Of a DNA stretch of 64,000 nt, positions 26,186 to 36,146 are shown piece by piece. Position numbers and translations under genes: made by a program. The number at the start of each line of letters is the position of its first letter. The stretch's first letter is position 1. The notes below the pieces were generated by a model. The model ran no database searches. It had not been told where the DNA came from and was given only the letters and a program-made list of their open reading frames with translations. The DNA is from Parathalassolituus penaei (lineage in GTDB: Bacteria > Pseudomonadota > Gammaproteobacteria > Pseudomonadales > Oceanobacteraceae). Location of the stretch: positions 1 through 64,000 of the forward strand of contig NZ_JAPNOA010000006.1 of the NCBI RefSeq assembly GCF_026626885.1. The letters run 5' to 3'.

Positions 26186-26782
26186 ATGAAACTCCTGCTT
26201 GCTTCCTCTTCCAAGTACCGTCGTTCATTGCTGCAACAGCTGGGTTTGCCGTTTGACTGGGCCAGCCCGGATATTGATGAAACGCCCCGTGCCGATGAAT
26301 CTCCGGAGCAACTCACCTGCCGTCTGGCATTGGCCAAGGCTGAGGCGCTGGCGGCACAGTGGCCACACCACTGGATTATCGGCAGTGATCAGGTCTGTGT
26401 GGTGAATGGCCGAATTACCGGCAAACCCGGAACGGTGGAAAAAGCCGTGACGCAGTTACAGGCTTGCAGCGGCCAGCGTATTTCCTTCCTGACCGGGCTG
26501 GCGCTGATTCACCCGGCCAGCGGTTTTTCCAGGGTAATTACCGAGCCTTTTCATGTGCGCTTTCGCGAACTCAGTACGATCGAAATCCGCCATTATGTTG
26601 AACGCGAACAGCCGCTCGATTGTGCCGGCAGTTTCAAGGTCGAGGGGGCAGGAATTCAGCTGTTTGAAGGGCTGGAAGGGCGGGATTTCAACAGCCTGAT
26701 CGGGTTGCCGATGATCGCCCTGTGTGAGCTGTTACGCGAGGCCGGTATCAATCCATTACTGGCAGGCAGTGGCGACTGTTAA
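26186..26782 (+). CDS. Maf-family nucleotide pyrophosphatase, YceF type
   Basis: The 198-residue protein hydrolyses non-canonical nucleoside triphosphates; the YceF branch prefers 7-methyl-GTP. The N terminus MKLLLASSSKYRRSLLQQLG matches the P-loop-like SSSxxRxxLL motif. The ESPEQLTCRLALAKAEA, IGSDQVCVVNG and FKVEGAGIQLFEGLEGRDFN segments supply the conserved Glu, Lys and Asp residues. The start has no good ribosome-binding site; the frame opens upstream at about 26009 but that part overlaps the sodB terminator and is not family-like. It converges on the LprI-like gene. Confidence 0.9.
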   Translation: MKLLLASSSKYRRSLLQQLGLPFDWASPDIDETPRADESPEQLTCRLALAKAEALAAQWPHHWIIGSDQVCVVNGRITGKPGTVEKAVTQLQACSGQRISFLTGLALIHPASGFSRVITEPFHVRFRELSTIEIRHYVEREQPLDCAGSFKVEGAGIQLFEGLEGRDFNSLIGLPMIALCELLREAGINPLLAGSGDC

Positions 26783-26805
26783 CCGCCGCCCTGCCCTTCT
26801 TTAAA

Positions 26806-27177
26806 TCAGTCGCTTCCAATAAACGCCTGCAGGCTTTTGATGCGCTGTTCAGCGTGTGACTGCATACAGCCAATGTGCACCAGATTACGCATGGTGCCAT
26901 CCTGATGCAGGATGTATTGGGCTTCACAATCCGCTTCGCGGAATTTGATCCAGGCGCGTTGGCCTTCCAGCAGTTTGGCGCGCACCTCAGGGTAATGGTC
27001 TTCATTACCTTCGAGGTGTTTCATCACATTGCGATACACCTCGTTTAAGCGGGCTTCCACCACTTGCTGCTCCTGGGCAGCACATTCATTCATATCCAGC
27101 GTGGTTGTGGCGTTGTTACAGTCCAGCGCCATACTGCTGCTGGAGGCCATCAATAACAGCCATAACAGTCGTTTCAT
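26806..27177 (-). CDS. Secreted LprI/DUF1311-family protein
   Basis: The 123-residue protein has a signal peptide (MKRLLWLLLMASSSSMA) and four cysteines in the mature part. Helical motifs include LDMNECAAQEQQVVEARLNE and LLEGQRAWIKFREADCEAQY, the hallmark of DUF1311/LprI. Family members are periplasmic, and some inhibit lysozyme. AAGGA lies about 10 bases before ATG 27177. It is followed on the same strand by the Maf gene end (convergent). Confidence 0.85.
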   Translation of the reverse strand: MKRLLWLLLMASSSSMALDCNNATTTLDMNECAAQEQQVVEARLNEVYRNVMKHLEGNEDHYPEVRAKLLEGQRAWIKFREADCEAQYILHQDGTMRNLVHIGCMQSHAEQRIKSLQAFIGSD

Positions 27178-27215
27178 TGCTGCTCAATTCCTTGTGCAAG
27201 GCCAGCCACGTTGCC

Positions 27216-27665
27216 TCAGCAAACCTTCTCGGCCCAGAACATCAGGGCGTCGTCGAGGGTACAACTGGTCATCTGCTCGCCCAGTTCGATATACAGGTAG
27301 TCGAGTGCATCCAGCACGGCCATCACTTCGGCTTCTGAATAGGACTCAAACCGCTCGCGTTCTTCGTTGGAGCCAAGTAATTGTAACAGGTGTTCGGCAA
27401 ATAACTGGCCATCGTGGCTGTGCAAGCCCATCAGTGCCAGTTCCAACAAACGTGGTAAACAATAGGCCAACGCGTCGTCGCCCAGATGATCCAGACGCTG
27501 GGCACAGCCCCCGCCCAACTCGGCAAGGCCGATATCTGGTAACGCTAGTGAATCCAGTACGGAGCCCTGCCCGTTTTCCCTGAACGCCGGGTTGATAAAA
27601 TGCGCGGGCCGTGGGCGCTGTGCAAATGCCTTGTAGAGGTTGCCCACCAGCAGATAAACGTCCAT
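27216..27665 (-). CDS. Hypothetical cytosolic protein, 149 aa
   Basis: The product is acidic and helical, with no signal peptide. It begins MDVYLLVGNLYKAFAQRPRP and ends with the helical segment SEAEVMAVLDALDYLYIELG and a terminal Cys. AAGG precedes ATG 27665. It lies 39 bases upstream of the LprI-like gene on the same strand, so the two are likely cotranscribed. I do not recognise the family. Confidence 0.65.
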   Translation of the reverse strand: MDVYLLVGNLYKAFAQRPRPAHFINPAFRENGQGSVLDSLALPDIGLAELGGGCAQRLDHLGDDALAYCLPRLLELALMGLHSHDGQLFAEHLLQLLGSNEERERFESYSEAEVMAVLDALDYLYIELGEQMTSCTLDDALMFWAEKVC

Positions 27666-27723
27666 ATCAAAAGCCTTTGTTCAGGAAATGTGAATGGCAC
27701 AAGCCGCCAGGGGCCAGGCCGGT

Positions 27724-28002
27724 TTATTCAGTCGCGGCTGGTTGTTGCTGGTCGCGGTAGATTCGTAATGCCCGGCCACAGGCCACCAGCATTACCGGAA
27801 TCGCCAATAACGAACACCAGAACAACGCAAACCGGAACAAGGGTAATAACTTCATACCGCCCAGCTCACACACCGCTTGCGACTGAAAATACCCCTGGCA
27901 TTGCAGGGCTACCACACACCAGTCCAGTACCACGGTCAGCGCTGGAAAAAACAGCGCCAGTGCGAATGCACGAATGTATTGTCGCGTGTGATCTGCCAAC
28001 AT
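27724..28002 (-). CDS. Small inner-membrane protein with two transmembrane helices
   Basis: From ATG 28002 the product is 92 residues. Hydrophobic helices lie at about 10-33 (FALALFFPALTVVLDWCVVA) and 52-76 (LLPLFRFALFWCSLLAIPVM), with two cysteines in the loop between. AAGGA 6 bases upstream favours this start; ATG 28032 adds ten residues but its purine-rich site overlaps the codon. No family recognised. It probably starts the short operon with the 149-residue protein. Confidence 0.6.
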   Translation of the reverse strand: MLADHTRQYIRAFALALFFPALTVVLDWCVVALQCQGYFQSQAVCELGGMKLLPLFRFALFWCSLLAIPVMLVACGRALRIYRDQQQPAATE

Positions 28003-28214
28003 CTCAATCCTTTCCCTGTGTTCTGGAGTCATCCCTGAATGGTTATAACCGCTTGAACTTGTTCAAACGACAGACGGGATAATAGAGAAAAGTGTCAAGA
28101 AGTTCTGGTAAGCCACCACACACCGGAGTGGAGCCATGTCACAAGATAAGGCCTTGCAAATACGAATGGCACACCTTGTTGCCATTCCAACAATCAGAGC
28201 CCCCAGCAATCACT

Positions 28215-28248
28215 GGAAAGAAAACGGGCGACCTGTTGGGCGCCCGTT
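28215..28248 (-). terminator. Terminator of the gspN-gspC-gspD operon
   Basis: In minus-strand order AACGGGCG pairs with CGCCCGTT (8 bases), followed by TTCTTTCC. It lies 30 bases after the gspD stop. Confidence 0.75.
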
Positions 28249-28277
28249 CTGGTCAAGCTGTTATCAATCGGTTGTTG

Positions 28278-30173
28278 TTAACGCACTGGCAGACCGTTGA
28301 ACAGGTGGTTCAACTGGGAATCCACATTTTCTGCCCCCAATTTGTCGGATACGCTGAATTCCCAGATGCCATTGTAACGGTCATGAGTCAGATCACGTGA
28401 CACTTCGGCGGTGTTCACAATGGTCGGACGCAGGAACAGCATCAGGTTGGTTTTGGTGTGTTCGGTACTGGTCGAGCGGAACAGCCAGCCCAGCAACGGG
28501 ATATCACCCAGCAGTGGCACCTTGCTTTCGGTTTCAGTGACGTCATCACGAATCAGACCACCGAGTACGATGGTTTCCTTGTTTTCGGTCAGAATCACGG
28601 TCTTCAAAGCACGTTTGTTGGTGATCAGGTCAGCACTGCCATCCACGGTGGTGGTAGATACCGATTCCGCCGACGCTTCGACTTCCAGACGAATATCACT
28701 GCCATCGTGAATGTGCGGTTTTACCTTCAACGACACACCAACGTCTTTACGTTCGATGGTGTTGAACGGGTTGGAGTTGGTGCTGGAAGCGGTCGAACCG
28801 GTAATAAACGGTACGTTCTGACCAACGATAATTTCAGCTTCCTGGTTATCCAGGGTCATGATACTTGGTGTAGACAACAGGTTGGTGTTGGAAACACTCT
28901 CGATCGCCTGCAGGATGGCACCAAACTGTACTTCACCGTTCTTCTCTTTATAGGCACCCACGGTCAGACCCGAGCCCAGTGCTGATGCGTAATCGCCAGA
29001 AGCCACACTGGTGGCAATACTGCCGATAGAAGAACCAGCGTTGGAGAAGTTGGTGGCTGCAACCGGCGCATCAAGGTTACCGCTGAACCACTGCACCCCC
29101 ATGGCGTCTTCCTTGCCAGCGGTCACTTCAACGATGGCGGATTCAATCAGTACCTGGGCACGACGGACGTCGAGAGATGCCACCAGCTCCTGGATTTCTT
29201 TCATCAGCGATGGTTCTGCACGCACTACCAGCGCGTTCAGCTCTTCGTCAGCATGAATACCAATCGTGCCTTTGACCTGCTGGGCGTCTTTATCCTTGGC
29301 GGATGAGTTGTCGTTCATCAGGTTCTTGATCATCTCGGCCAGCTTGGTGGCGTCGGCGTATTGCAAACGAATCACCTGGGCGCTGCCGCTGAAATAGGAC
29401 GGCTGGTCGAGCTGTTCGATCAGATGACGGATACGTTCACGCGCGGTTTTTTCGCCTTTGATAATCAGACGGTTAGAGCGCTCGTCGGCGACCACACGAA
29501 TGCTACCCGCGGTGTTGTTGGCGTTATCACCGTTACCCTGGGATACCTTGTTCGGATCAAGGCTCTGCAGCATGGTCACTACGTTACCCACCCAGGCCTC
29601 TTTCAGCTGCACCACTTCCAGCTCTTCACTGCCGGAACGGTCCAGGCGGTCGATGATCTGTTCCATACGGGCGATGTTGGCCGCATGGTCAGAGATGATC
29701 AGGGCGTTGGCGGATTTCACGCCAGCCAGATGACCATACTTGGCCACCAGTGGACGCAGGATTGGCACCAGATCAAGCGCAGGCGTGTTTTTGATCATGA
29801 TGACCTTGGTCAGCATTTCCTGGCTGTCCGGGGCGATGCGGGTATCGAGGTTACGACCGGCCTGTTTGACGTCGTTCTCGTTGACAATGAGGGTAACACC
29901 ACCAGCCGGAACCGCGGCAAAACCATGCACCTGCAATACCGACAGGAACAGCTCGTAAACCCCGTTGGAGTCCAGCGGCTCTTTCGACAGCACACTGACC
30001 TTGCCTTTTACACGCGGGTCAACCACAAAGCTTTTACCGGTAATGTCGGCAACCTGGCTGATAAAAGCACTGATGTCGGCTTCTTTCAGATTGATTTGCC
30101 AGTTTTCCTGAGCGTTGGCGATACCGCTCAGAGCCAGCAAAATCGCCAGCATCCAATGTCTGAACACACCCAT
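28278..30173 (-). CDS. gspD: Type II secretion secretin GspD
   Basis: The 631-residue outer-membrane secretin forms the exit pore for folded exoproteins. After a signal peptide (cleavage after ANA near 22) come the N0 domain (ISAFISQVADITGKSFVVDP) and N1-N3 domains with repeats such as NALIISDHAANIARMEQIID and NRLIIKGEKTARERIRHLIE. The secretin core follows with the signature VPLLGDIPLLGWLFRS near 578. Length fits GspD (about 650). It follows gspC by 4 bases. The S-domain-like C terminus is short, so the pilotin interaction is unclear. Confidence 0.95.
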   Translation of the reverse strand: MGVFRHWMLAILLALSGIANAQENWQINLKEADISAFISQVADITGKSFVVDPRVKGKVSVLSKEPLDSNGVYELFLSVLQVHGFAAVPAGGVTLIVNENDVKQAGRNLDTRIAPDSQEMLTKVIMIKNTPALDLVPILRPLVAKYGHLAGVKSANALIISDHAANIARMEQIIDRLDRSGSEELEVVQLKEAWVGNVVTMLQSLDPNKVSQGNGDNANNTAGSIRVVADERSNRLIIKGEKTARERIRHLIEQLDQPSYFSGSAQVIRLQYADATKLAEMIKNLMNDNSSAKDKDAQQVKGTIGIHADEELNALVVRAEPSLMKEIQELVASLDVRRAQVLIESAIVEVTAGKEDAMGVQWFSGNLDAPVAATNFSNAGSSIGSIATSVASGDYASALGSGLTVGAYKEKNGEVQFGAILQAIESVSNTNLLSTPSIMTLDNQEAEIIVGQNVPFITGSTASSTNSNPFNTIERKDVGVSLKVKPHIHDGSDIRLEVEASAESVSTTTVDGSADLITNKRALKTVILTENKETIVLGGLIRDDVTETESKVPLLGDIPLLGWLFRSTSTEHTKTNLMLFLRPTIVNTAEVSRDLTHDRYNGIWEFSVSDKLGAENVDSQLNHLFNGLPVR

Positions 30174-30177
30174 TTCC

Positions 30178-31077
30178 TTAATTCAGCCTGTGGTTAACTA
30201 CTATTCGGTTATCGCCGCGCATGACTTCAATGCGAACACTTTCGGCGGTTCGGATTTCTTCCAGCAGACTCTGGTCGCTGGCCGGATCACCCAGTGGCTG
30301 ATCGTTGACCGTCAGCACTACGTCACCCGGTTTGAGCTGGAACTGGATTAACGGTGAACCGGGTTTGACTTCATACCCTTCACCGTCACCACGAGGAACC
30401 AGTCCCATCTTGTTAATGGCTACCATCGGATCATCGCCCAGTTCTGCTGAGGCAACGTCCACAAATTCACTGGCGCTGCGAATTTCACCAAAACGCTCCG
30501 CCAGATTACCACCACGTGGTGGTGCCGATTCGTTGCGGGTCGGCGTACGGACTGGGCGGTTAGGCGCGGCAACCACATTGCTGCCAGCACCTGGCACATC
30601 TTCAAACCGCAGGGTTTCGAGTTTGCCAGCGTTATCGAGAATCACACGATCCTTGAGCACCGATGCCAGACGGGTACGACCATCCACGGTGTCGCCAATC
30701 CGGAAGAAGTCTGCTTCCTTGCCGTTGGCGGAAATAATCGCGCTCGAACTCTTTTCCGGAGTCGCCACCGTTACCCCCAGCAGGGTCAGACGCAGACGTG
30801 TATCCGGCGCATCCACCGGGTTAACCGCCACCGGCGCAGCCGTTTCCGCACCGGCTACACCAAACAGGTGCAGGTCACCAGTACCCGCCAGCGCTTGTGG
30901 ACGATCACCACCGGACGCACCACCGGTGGCCGGTTGGCTCAGAATCATGGGGGCTGGTGAGGCAATCTGCCAGACCAGTTGCGAACCTTGCCAGGCCAGC
31001 ACCAGCGTCAGCGCCAGCTTGCCGAGCTTGAGTACCAGAGACTGCCAGGCAGCGGGTGCCACTGCGTTTATTTCCAT
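30178..31077 (-). CDS. gspC: Type II secretion protein GspC
   Basis: The 299-residue inner-membrane protein links the secretin to the inner-membrane platform. It has one N-terminal membrane helix at about 16-36 and a homology-region domain (DTRLRLTLLGVTVATPEKSS ... ADFFRIGDTV). The C terminus is PDZ-like (EVKPGSPLIQFQLKPGDVVL). This is the expected GspC layout. It lies between gspN and gspD in one operon with gaps of 28 and 4 bases. The other gsp genes (E-M) are not in this window. Confidence 0.92.
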   Translation of the reverse strand: MEINAVAPAAWQSLVLKLGKLALTLVLAWQGSQLVWQIASPAPMILSQPATGGASGGDRPQALAGTGDLHLFGVAGAETAAPVAVNPVDAPDTRLRLTLLGVTVATPEKSSSAIISANGKEADFFRIGDTVDGRTRLASVLKDRVILDNAGKLETLRFEDVPGAGSNVVAAPNRPVRTPTRNESAPPRGGNLAERFGEIRSASEFVDVASAELGDDPMVAINKMGLVPRGDGEGYEVKPGSPLIQFQLKPGDVVLTVNDQPLGDPASDQSLLEEIRTAESVRIEVMRGDNRIVVNHRLN

Positions 31078-31105
31078 CTTATGTCACTCCGAAGGGGCAC
31101 CAAGG

Positions 31106-31873
31106 TTATAGAATCTTTTGCGACACTTCAAAAACGATACTGTCAGGCCCTTCTTTACCATTCCATGGCTGTCCGGTCAGATCGAGCAAACGTTTGTAAA
31201 CCTTCACACCTGCCCAGCCGTCGGTCTTCAGGAACAGCTGGCTGACCGCTTCACGGTCGGTGTTGGTGACGGGCAGTTGCAGGTTGCCCTTGTCGTCCAA
31301 TGCCATTTCGGCCACCAGCATAGGGACATCGGCCTGCACGGTATTACGGTTCACCGGGAAACTCGCCTTGCCTCCACTGTAGACCAGACGACCACTGACA
31401 GCCTGGATTTGCAGTGGTTTCAGACTGCTGATGCTGACATTCAGCTGGCTGGCTTCGAGGGTGCCGGAAATTTCGGTGCGGTTTTTACGCAACATGGGGG
31501 TTAACAGGGCGGAATCGAGAAACACATCGCCGTTGCTGAGATTCACAGTACCGGACGGGGAAACCTGCAACTGCAGGTTGGCATTCAGTTGTTCACTCTG
31601 AACGCGGATATCAGCAGCAGGATGCGCAGAGAAAAGAGAAAGTGGCTGTAATTTCCAGTCGAGATCAAGCACGCCGGTTTGCGGGTTGGCAATTTGCACA
31701 CGGGCTTGCCAGACGGTGCCCACCACCGAGCGCACCTCAACCGGCAGTTTGCCGAGTTGCGGTTTTACGTAAGGCCATACCAGATGCAACGGTGCGGTCG
31801 CGATCAGAAACAGCAAAAACGCCAGAAAACCCAGCAAAGGCAAACCGCGAAACATCCTAAGCACTGAAACCAT
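31106..31873 (-). CDS. gspN: Type II secretion protein GspN
   Basis: The 255-residue protein has an N-terminal membrane helix (LPLLGFLAFLLFLIATAPLH) and a beta-rich periplasmic domain. The motif VWPYVKPQLGKLPVEVRSVV followed by VGTVWQARVQI is typical of GspN. It is an accessory, not universally required, component. The start is uncertain: ATG 31873 lacks a ribosome-binding site, and the frame is open to 32020 without family-like sequence. It heads the gspN-gspC-gspD operon. Confidence 0.85.
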   Translation of the reverse strand: MVSVLRMFRGLPLLGFLAFLLFLIATAPLHLVWPYVKPQLGKLPVEVRSVVGTVWQARVQIANPQTGVLDLDWKLQPLSLFSAHPAADIRVQSEQLNANLQLQVSPSGTVNLSNGDVFLDSALLTPMLRKNRTEISGTLEASQLNVSISSLKPLQIQAVSGRLVYSGGKASFPVNRNTVQADVPMLVAEMALDDKGNLQLPVTNTDREAVSQLFLKTDGWAGVKVYKRLLDLTGQPWNGKEGPDSIVFEVSQKIL

Positions 31874-32038
31874 GAACAAACAGCCAATCCGTGTGAAAAA
31901 CGCACGCCATTTTACGGGTGAGGCGCGCAAGTCTAAAGGAATTATGTGACAGACCTGTAACATTAGCGTTCCAGGCGGACAACACCAGCCCTGAAACCGG
32001 TATCTGACTCTTTTCGACACAGTCTTGTCAGAATCGCC

Positions 32039-32380
32039 CTATAAGCTGCGCCAATCCAGCGTTCCGGCAATCAGGGCATCCTTGGCCTTGCGATTCAGAC
32101 GTTTGACGCGAATCTCCAGTCGCAAGGCACTGCTTTTGTCACCCACCTCGATCACATGACACAGGGTTAACGGGCCTTTGCCACGCAAGCTGCGGGCACA
32201 GCGGGCACCATCGGCCTGATGCTCACGGAACCGGCGCACCACATCGGTCGTCACACCACAATAATAGTAGCCAAGGCGATTGCGGATCAGATACAGGCTC
32301 CAGTTACCTGTCAGTCCGCTCCCCGGCTCTTGCGACGGGTTGGCCAACGGCCTCACACTATCGTTTTTATCCGTCATCAT
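32039..32380 (-). CDS. GIY-YIG domain protein (UPF0213/YhbQ-like)
   Basis: The 113-residue product has a single small GIY-YIG domain: WSLYLIRNRLGYYYCGVTTD (LYLI..YYCG in place of GIY..YIG), then the conserved Arg in VVRRFREHQADG and Glu in RLEIRVKRLNRKAKDALI. Family members of this size are stand-alone nuclease domains probably acting in DNA repair. It lies upstream of gspN on the same strand, with 165 bases between, so cotranscription is uncertain. Confidence 0.88.
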   Translation of the reverse strand: MMTDKNDSVRPLANPSQEPGSGLTGNWSLYLIRNRLGYYYCGVTTDVVRRFREHQADGARCARSLRGKGPLTLCHVIEVGDKSSALRLEIRVKRLNRKAKDALIAGTLDWRSL

Positions 32381-32430
32381 GGTGGGTACGTTGTCCTGTT
32401 ATGTTTTGATTGTTTTGCCCGGAGCGAGTC

Positions 32431-33099
32431 ATGCAAACCATTTTCCGTGAGCCTGTCAGCGGTTTCACTCACCTTGCCGGTGCAGTGCTGGCCATCGTTG
32501 CGCTCTGCATTCTCACGGTGCGGGCCGCGCTTTACGGCAATATCTGGCATATGGTGTCGTTCAGTGTGTTTGGTGTCACCATGCTGCTGATGTTCACCAG
32601 CAGTGCCGTTTACCACCTGAGCCATGGCTCCGAACGCCTGCTGATGCACCTGAAGCGCCTCGATCATATGGCCATTTTCCTGATGATTGCCGGTACGTAT
32701 ACTCCGGTTTGCCTGATTGGTCTGGATAGTCCGCTCGGCAACTGGCTGTGTGGCGCGGTGTGGGCACTGGCGATTGCCGGAGTTTTAATGAAAGCCTTGT
32801 GGATTTCAGCCCCCCGCTGGTTATCCACGCTGGTCTATGTACTGATGGGCTGGATGGTGGTAGCCGCGGGTCCACAATTGCTGGAAATCCCTGGCCAGAC
32901 CCTGCACTGGTTGGTTGCTGGCGGTATCTTTTATACCCTTGGCGCGCTGATCTACGCGACTCGCTGGCCCGACCCTCTGCCCGGCCTGTTTGGTTACCAT
33001 GAAATCTGGCACCTGTTTGTACTGGCAGGTGTGTTTTGCCATTTCTGGTCTATCGCCTTCGGGCTGGCCTCACCGGAATTAATGGAGTTACCGCTGTGA
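32431..33099 (+). CDS. Hemolysin III family membrane protein (YqfA-like)
   Basis: The 222-residue protein has seven predicted membrane helices. The PAQR/hemolysin III metal-site residues are in helix 2 (FTSSAVYHLSHGSERL), helix 3 (RLDHMAIFLMIAGTYTPVCL) and the last segment (FGYHEIWHLFVLAGVFCHFW). The name is historical; the family includes hydrolase-like integral membrane proteins. ATG 32431 has CGGAG 7 bases upstream and is preferred to TTG 32410. Its stop overlaps the arfB start by three bases, so they are coupled. Confidence 0.9.
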   Translation: MQTIFREPVSGFTHLAGAVLAIVALCILTVRAALYGNIWHMVSFSVFGVTMLLMFTSSAVYHLSHGSERLLMHLKRLDHMAIFLMIAGTYTPVCLIGLDSPLGNWLCGAVWALAIAGVLMKALWISAPRWLSTLVYVLMGWMVVAAGPQLLEIPGQTLHWLVAGGIFYTLGALIYATRWPDPLPGLFGYHEIWHLFVLAGVFCHFWSIAFGLASPELMELPL

Positions 33100-33515
33100 A
33101 CCGGATTCACCTGTTACGCGATATTTATCTGAACACCGATGAACTGGAATTAACCGCGATGCGCGCCCAGGGCGCCGGTGGCCAGAACGTCAACAAGGTA
33201 TCGAGCGCGATTCATTTGCGTTTTGACATCCAGCGTTCATCTCTGCCGGAGTTTGTGCGTAACCGCATGCTGGAGTCTTCCGACAGTCGGATCAGCAAGG
33301 ACGGGGTTCTGATCATCAAGGCCCAGCAGTTCCGGACCCAGGAACAGAACCGTGAAGATGCGGTGGAACGGGTAGCCGCGTTGTTACGTGCGGCTTGTCA
33401 GGTGCAGGCACCACGAGTGGCGACGCGCCCGACACTGGCGTCGAAACGCCGTCGTCTGCAGCATAAAAACGCCCGCTCGGAAGTAAAATCCCTGCGCGGG
33501 CGTGTTGATTACTGA
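33096..33515 (+). CDS. arfB: Alternative ribosome-rescue peptidyl-tRNA hydrolase ArfB
   Basis: The 139-residue protein rescues stalled ribosomes without a stop codon. The release-factor motif GGQ lies in MRAQGAGGQNVNKVSSAIHL near residue 27. The C-terminal tail is basic (RPTLASKRRRLQHKNARSEV), which enters the empty mRNA channel. The GTG start at 33096 overlaps the TGA of the hemolysin III gene, with GGAG upstream. It converges on djlA. Confidence 0.93.
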   Translation: MNRIHLLRDIYLNTDELELTAMRAQGAGGQNVNKVSSAIHLRFDIQRSSLPEFVRNRMLESSDSRISKDGVLIIKAQQFRTQEQNREDAVERVAALLRAACQVQAPRVATRPTLASKRRRLQHKNARSEVKSLRGRVDY

Positions 33516-33545
33516 CGGCTCAGAAAAGCGTTCGAACGCCTGCAA

Positions 33546-34340
33546 TCAGGCGGTTCGTGCCTTGCGAATCACGGCGTAAGCGGTCTGGATTTCCTGGGTC
33601 TTTTCCTTGGCCAAACGAATCATTTCTTCCGGAATACCACTGGCGCTGAGTTTGTCCGGGTGGTTCTGGCTCATCAGACGGCGATAGGTTTTCTTCAGGG
33701 TTTCGTCATCCACACCGGAGTCGACGCCGAGGGTCTGGTAAGCCTGACGCAGTTGCTGATCCGCCGACACCCCGCCATTACGTGACTGATACATGGCGTC
33801 TTCGACACGTTTGCGCATCGTTACCAGCTGCGCCTGGGTGATCCCCAACTGGTTGCAGACATGCTCCATCAGGGCAAATTCCTTGGCTGACGCCGGGCCG
33901 TCGGCATACGCCACGGTCATTGCGACCTCCAGAAACACCTGCGCCATATGCGGATTCATGTAATGACGAATCCGCTGGAGTTCTTCATCCAGAGGGAATT
34001 GCGGGTCCTTGCCTTCCCGGAAGTAACGAATGGCCTGATCCCGCGCAGCGCCGGACAGGTTCATCCGATCCATCACAAAGTTGGCCGCCTGGATTTCGCG
34101 CTCGGTAACCCGGCCATCCACCTTGGCAAGCCGTCCCATAACGTGGAACATCCCAGCAATAAACAGCTGCCGTACATCGCCGCTATTGCGTTGACCCATG
34201 ACCGCCAGCGAGGTGGAGAACATCCGCTCAAGATTCTGATCAATCAGGTGCCCGACAAACGCACCAAACATCGCACCAAATGGGCCTCCGGTCATAAAAC
34301 CGAAAACACTGCCCATCGCCTTGCCCATCCACAACGCCAT
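33546..34340 (-). CDS. djlA: DjlA-type membrane-anchored J-domain co-chaperone
   Basis: The 264-residue protein has a glycine-rich N-terminal membrane segment (AMGSVFGFMTGGPFGAMFGA), a TerB-like helical middle domain (residues 55-175) and a C-terminal J-domain with HPD in LMSQNHPDKLSASGIPEEMI. It stimulates DnaK at the inner membrane. The start has a weak ribosome-binding site. It lies 2 bases downstream of murU on the same strand, so amgK-murU-djlA form an operon. Confidence 0.93.
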   Translation of the reverse strand: MALWMGKAMGSVFGFMTGGPFGAMFGAFVGHLIDQNLERMFSTSLAVMGQRNSGDVRQLFIAGMFHVMGRLAKVDGRVTEREIQAANFVMDRMNLSGAARDQAIRYFREGKDPQFPLDEELQRIRHYMNPHMAQVFLEVAMTVAYADGPASAKEFALMEHVCNQLGITQAQLVTMRKRVEDAMYQSRNGGVSADQQLRQAYQTLGVDSGVDDETLKKTYRRLMSQNHPDKLSASGIPEEMIRLAKEKTQEIQTAYAVIRKARTA

Positions 34341-34342
34341 TC

Positions 34343-36039
<1,697 letters not shown>

Positions 36040-36146
36040 GCTGGCCTCTCAGGGGTTGAAGGTCTAAAATTGCGCGCTTTACGCGTCGCTCGTATCATCA
36101 GCGCGCTAAGATAGCACACTTCACATTACAGGCATCCACGGTCTCC

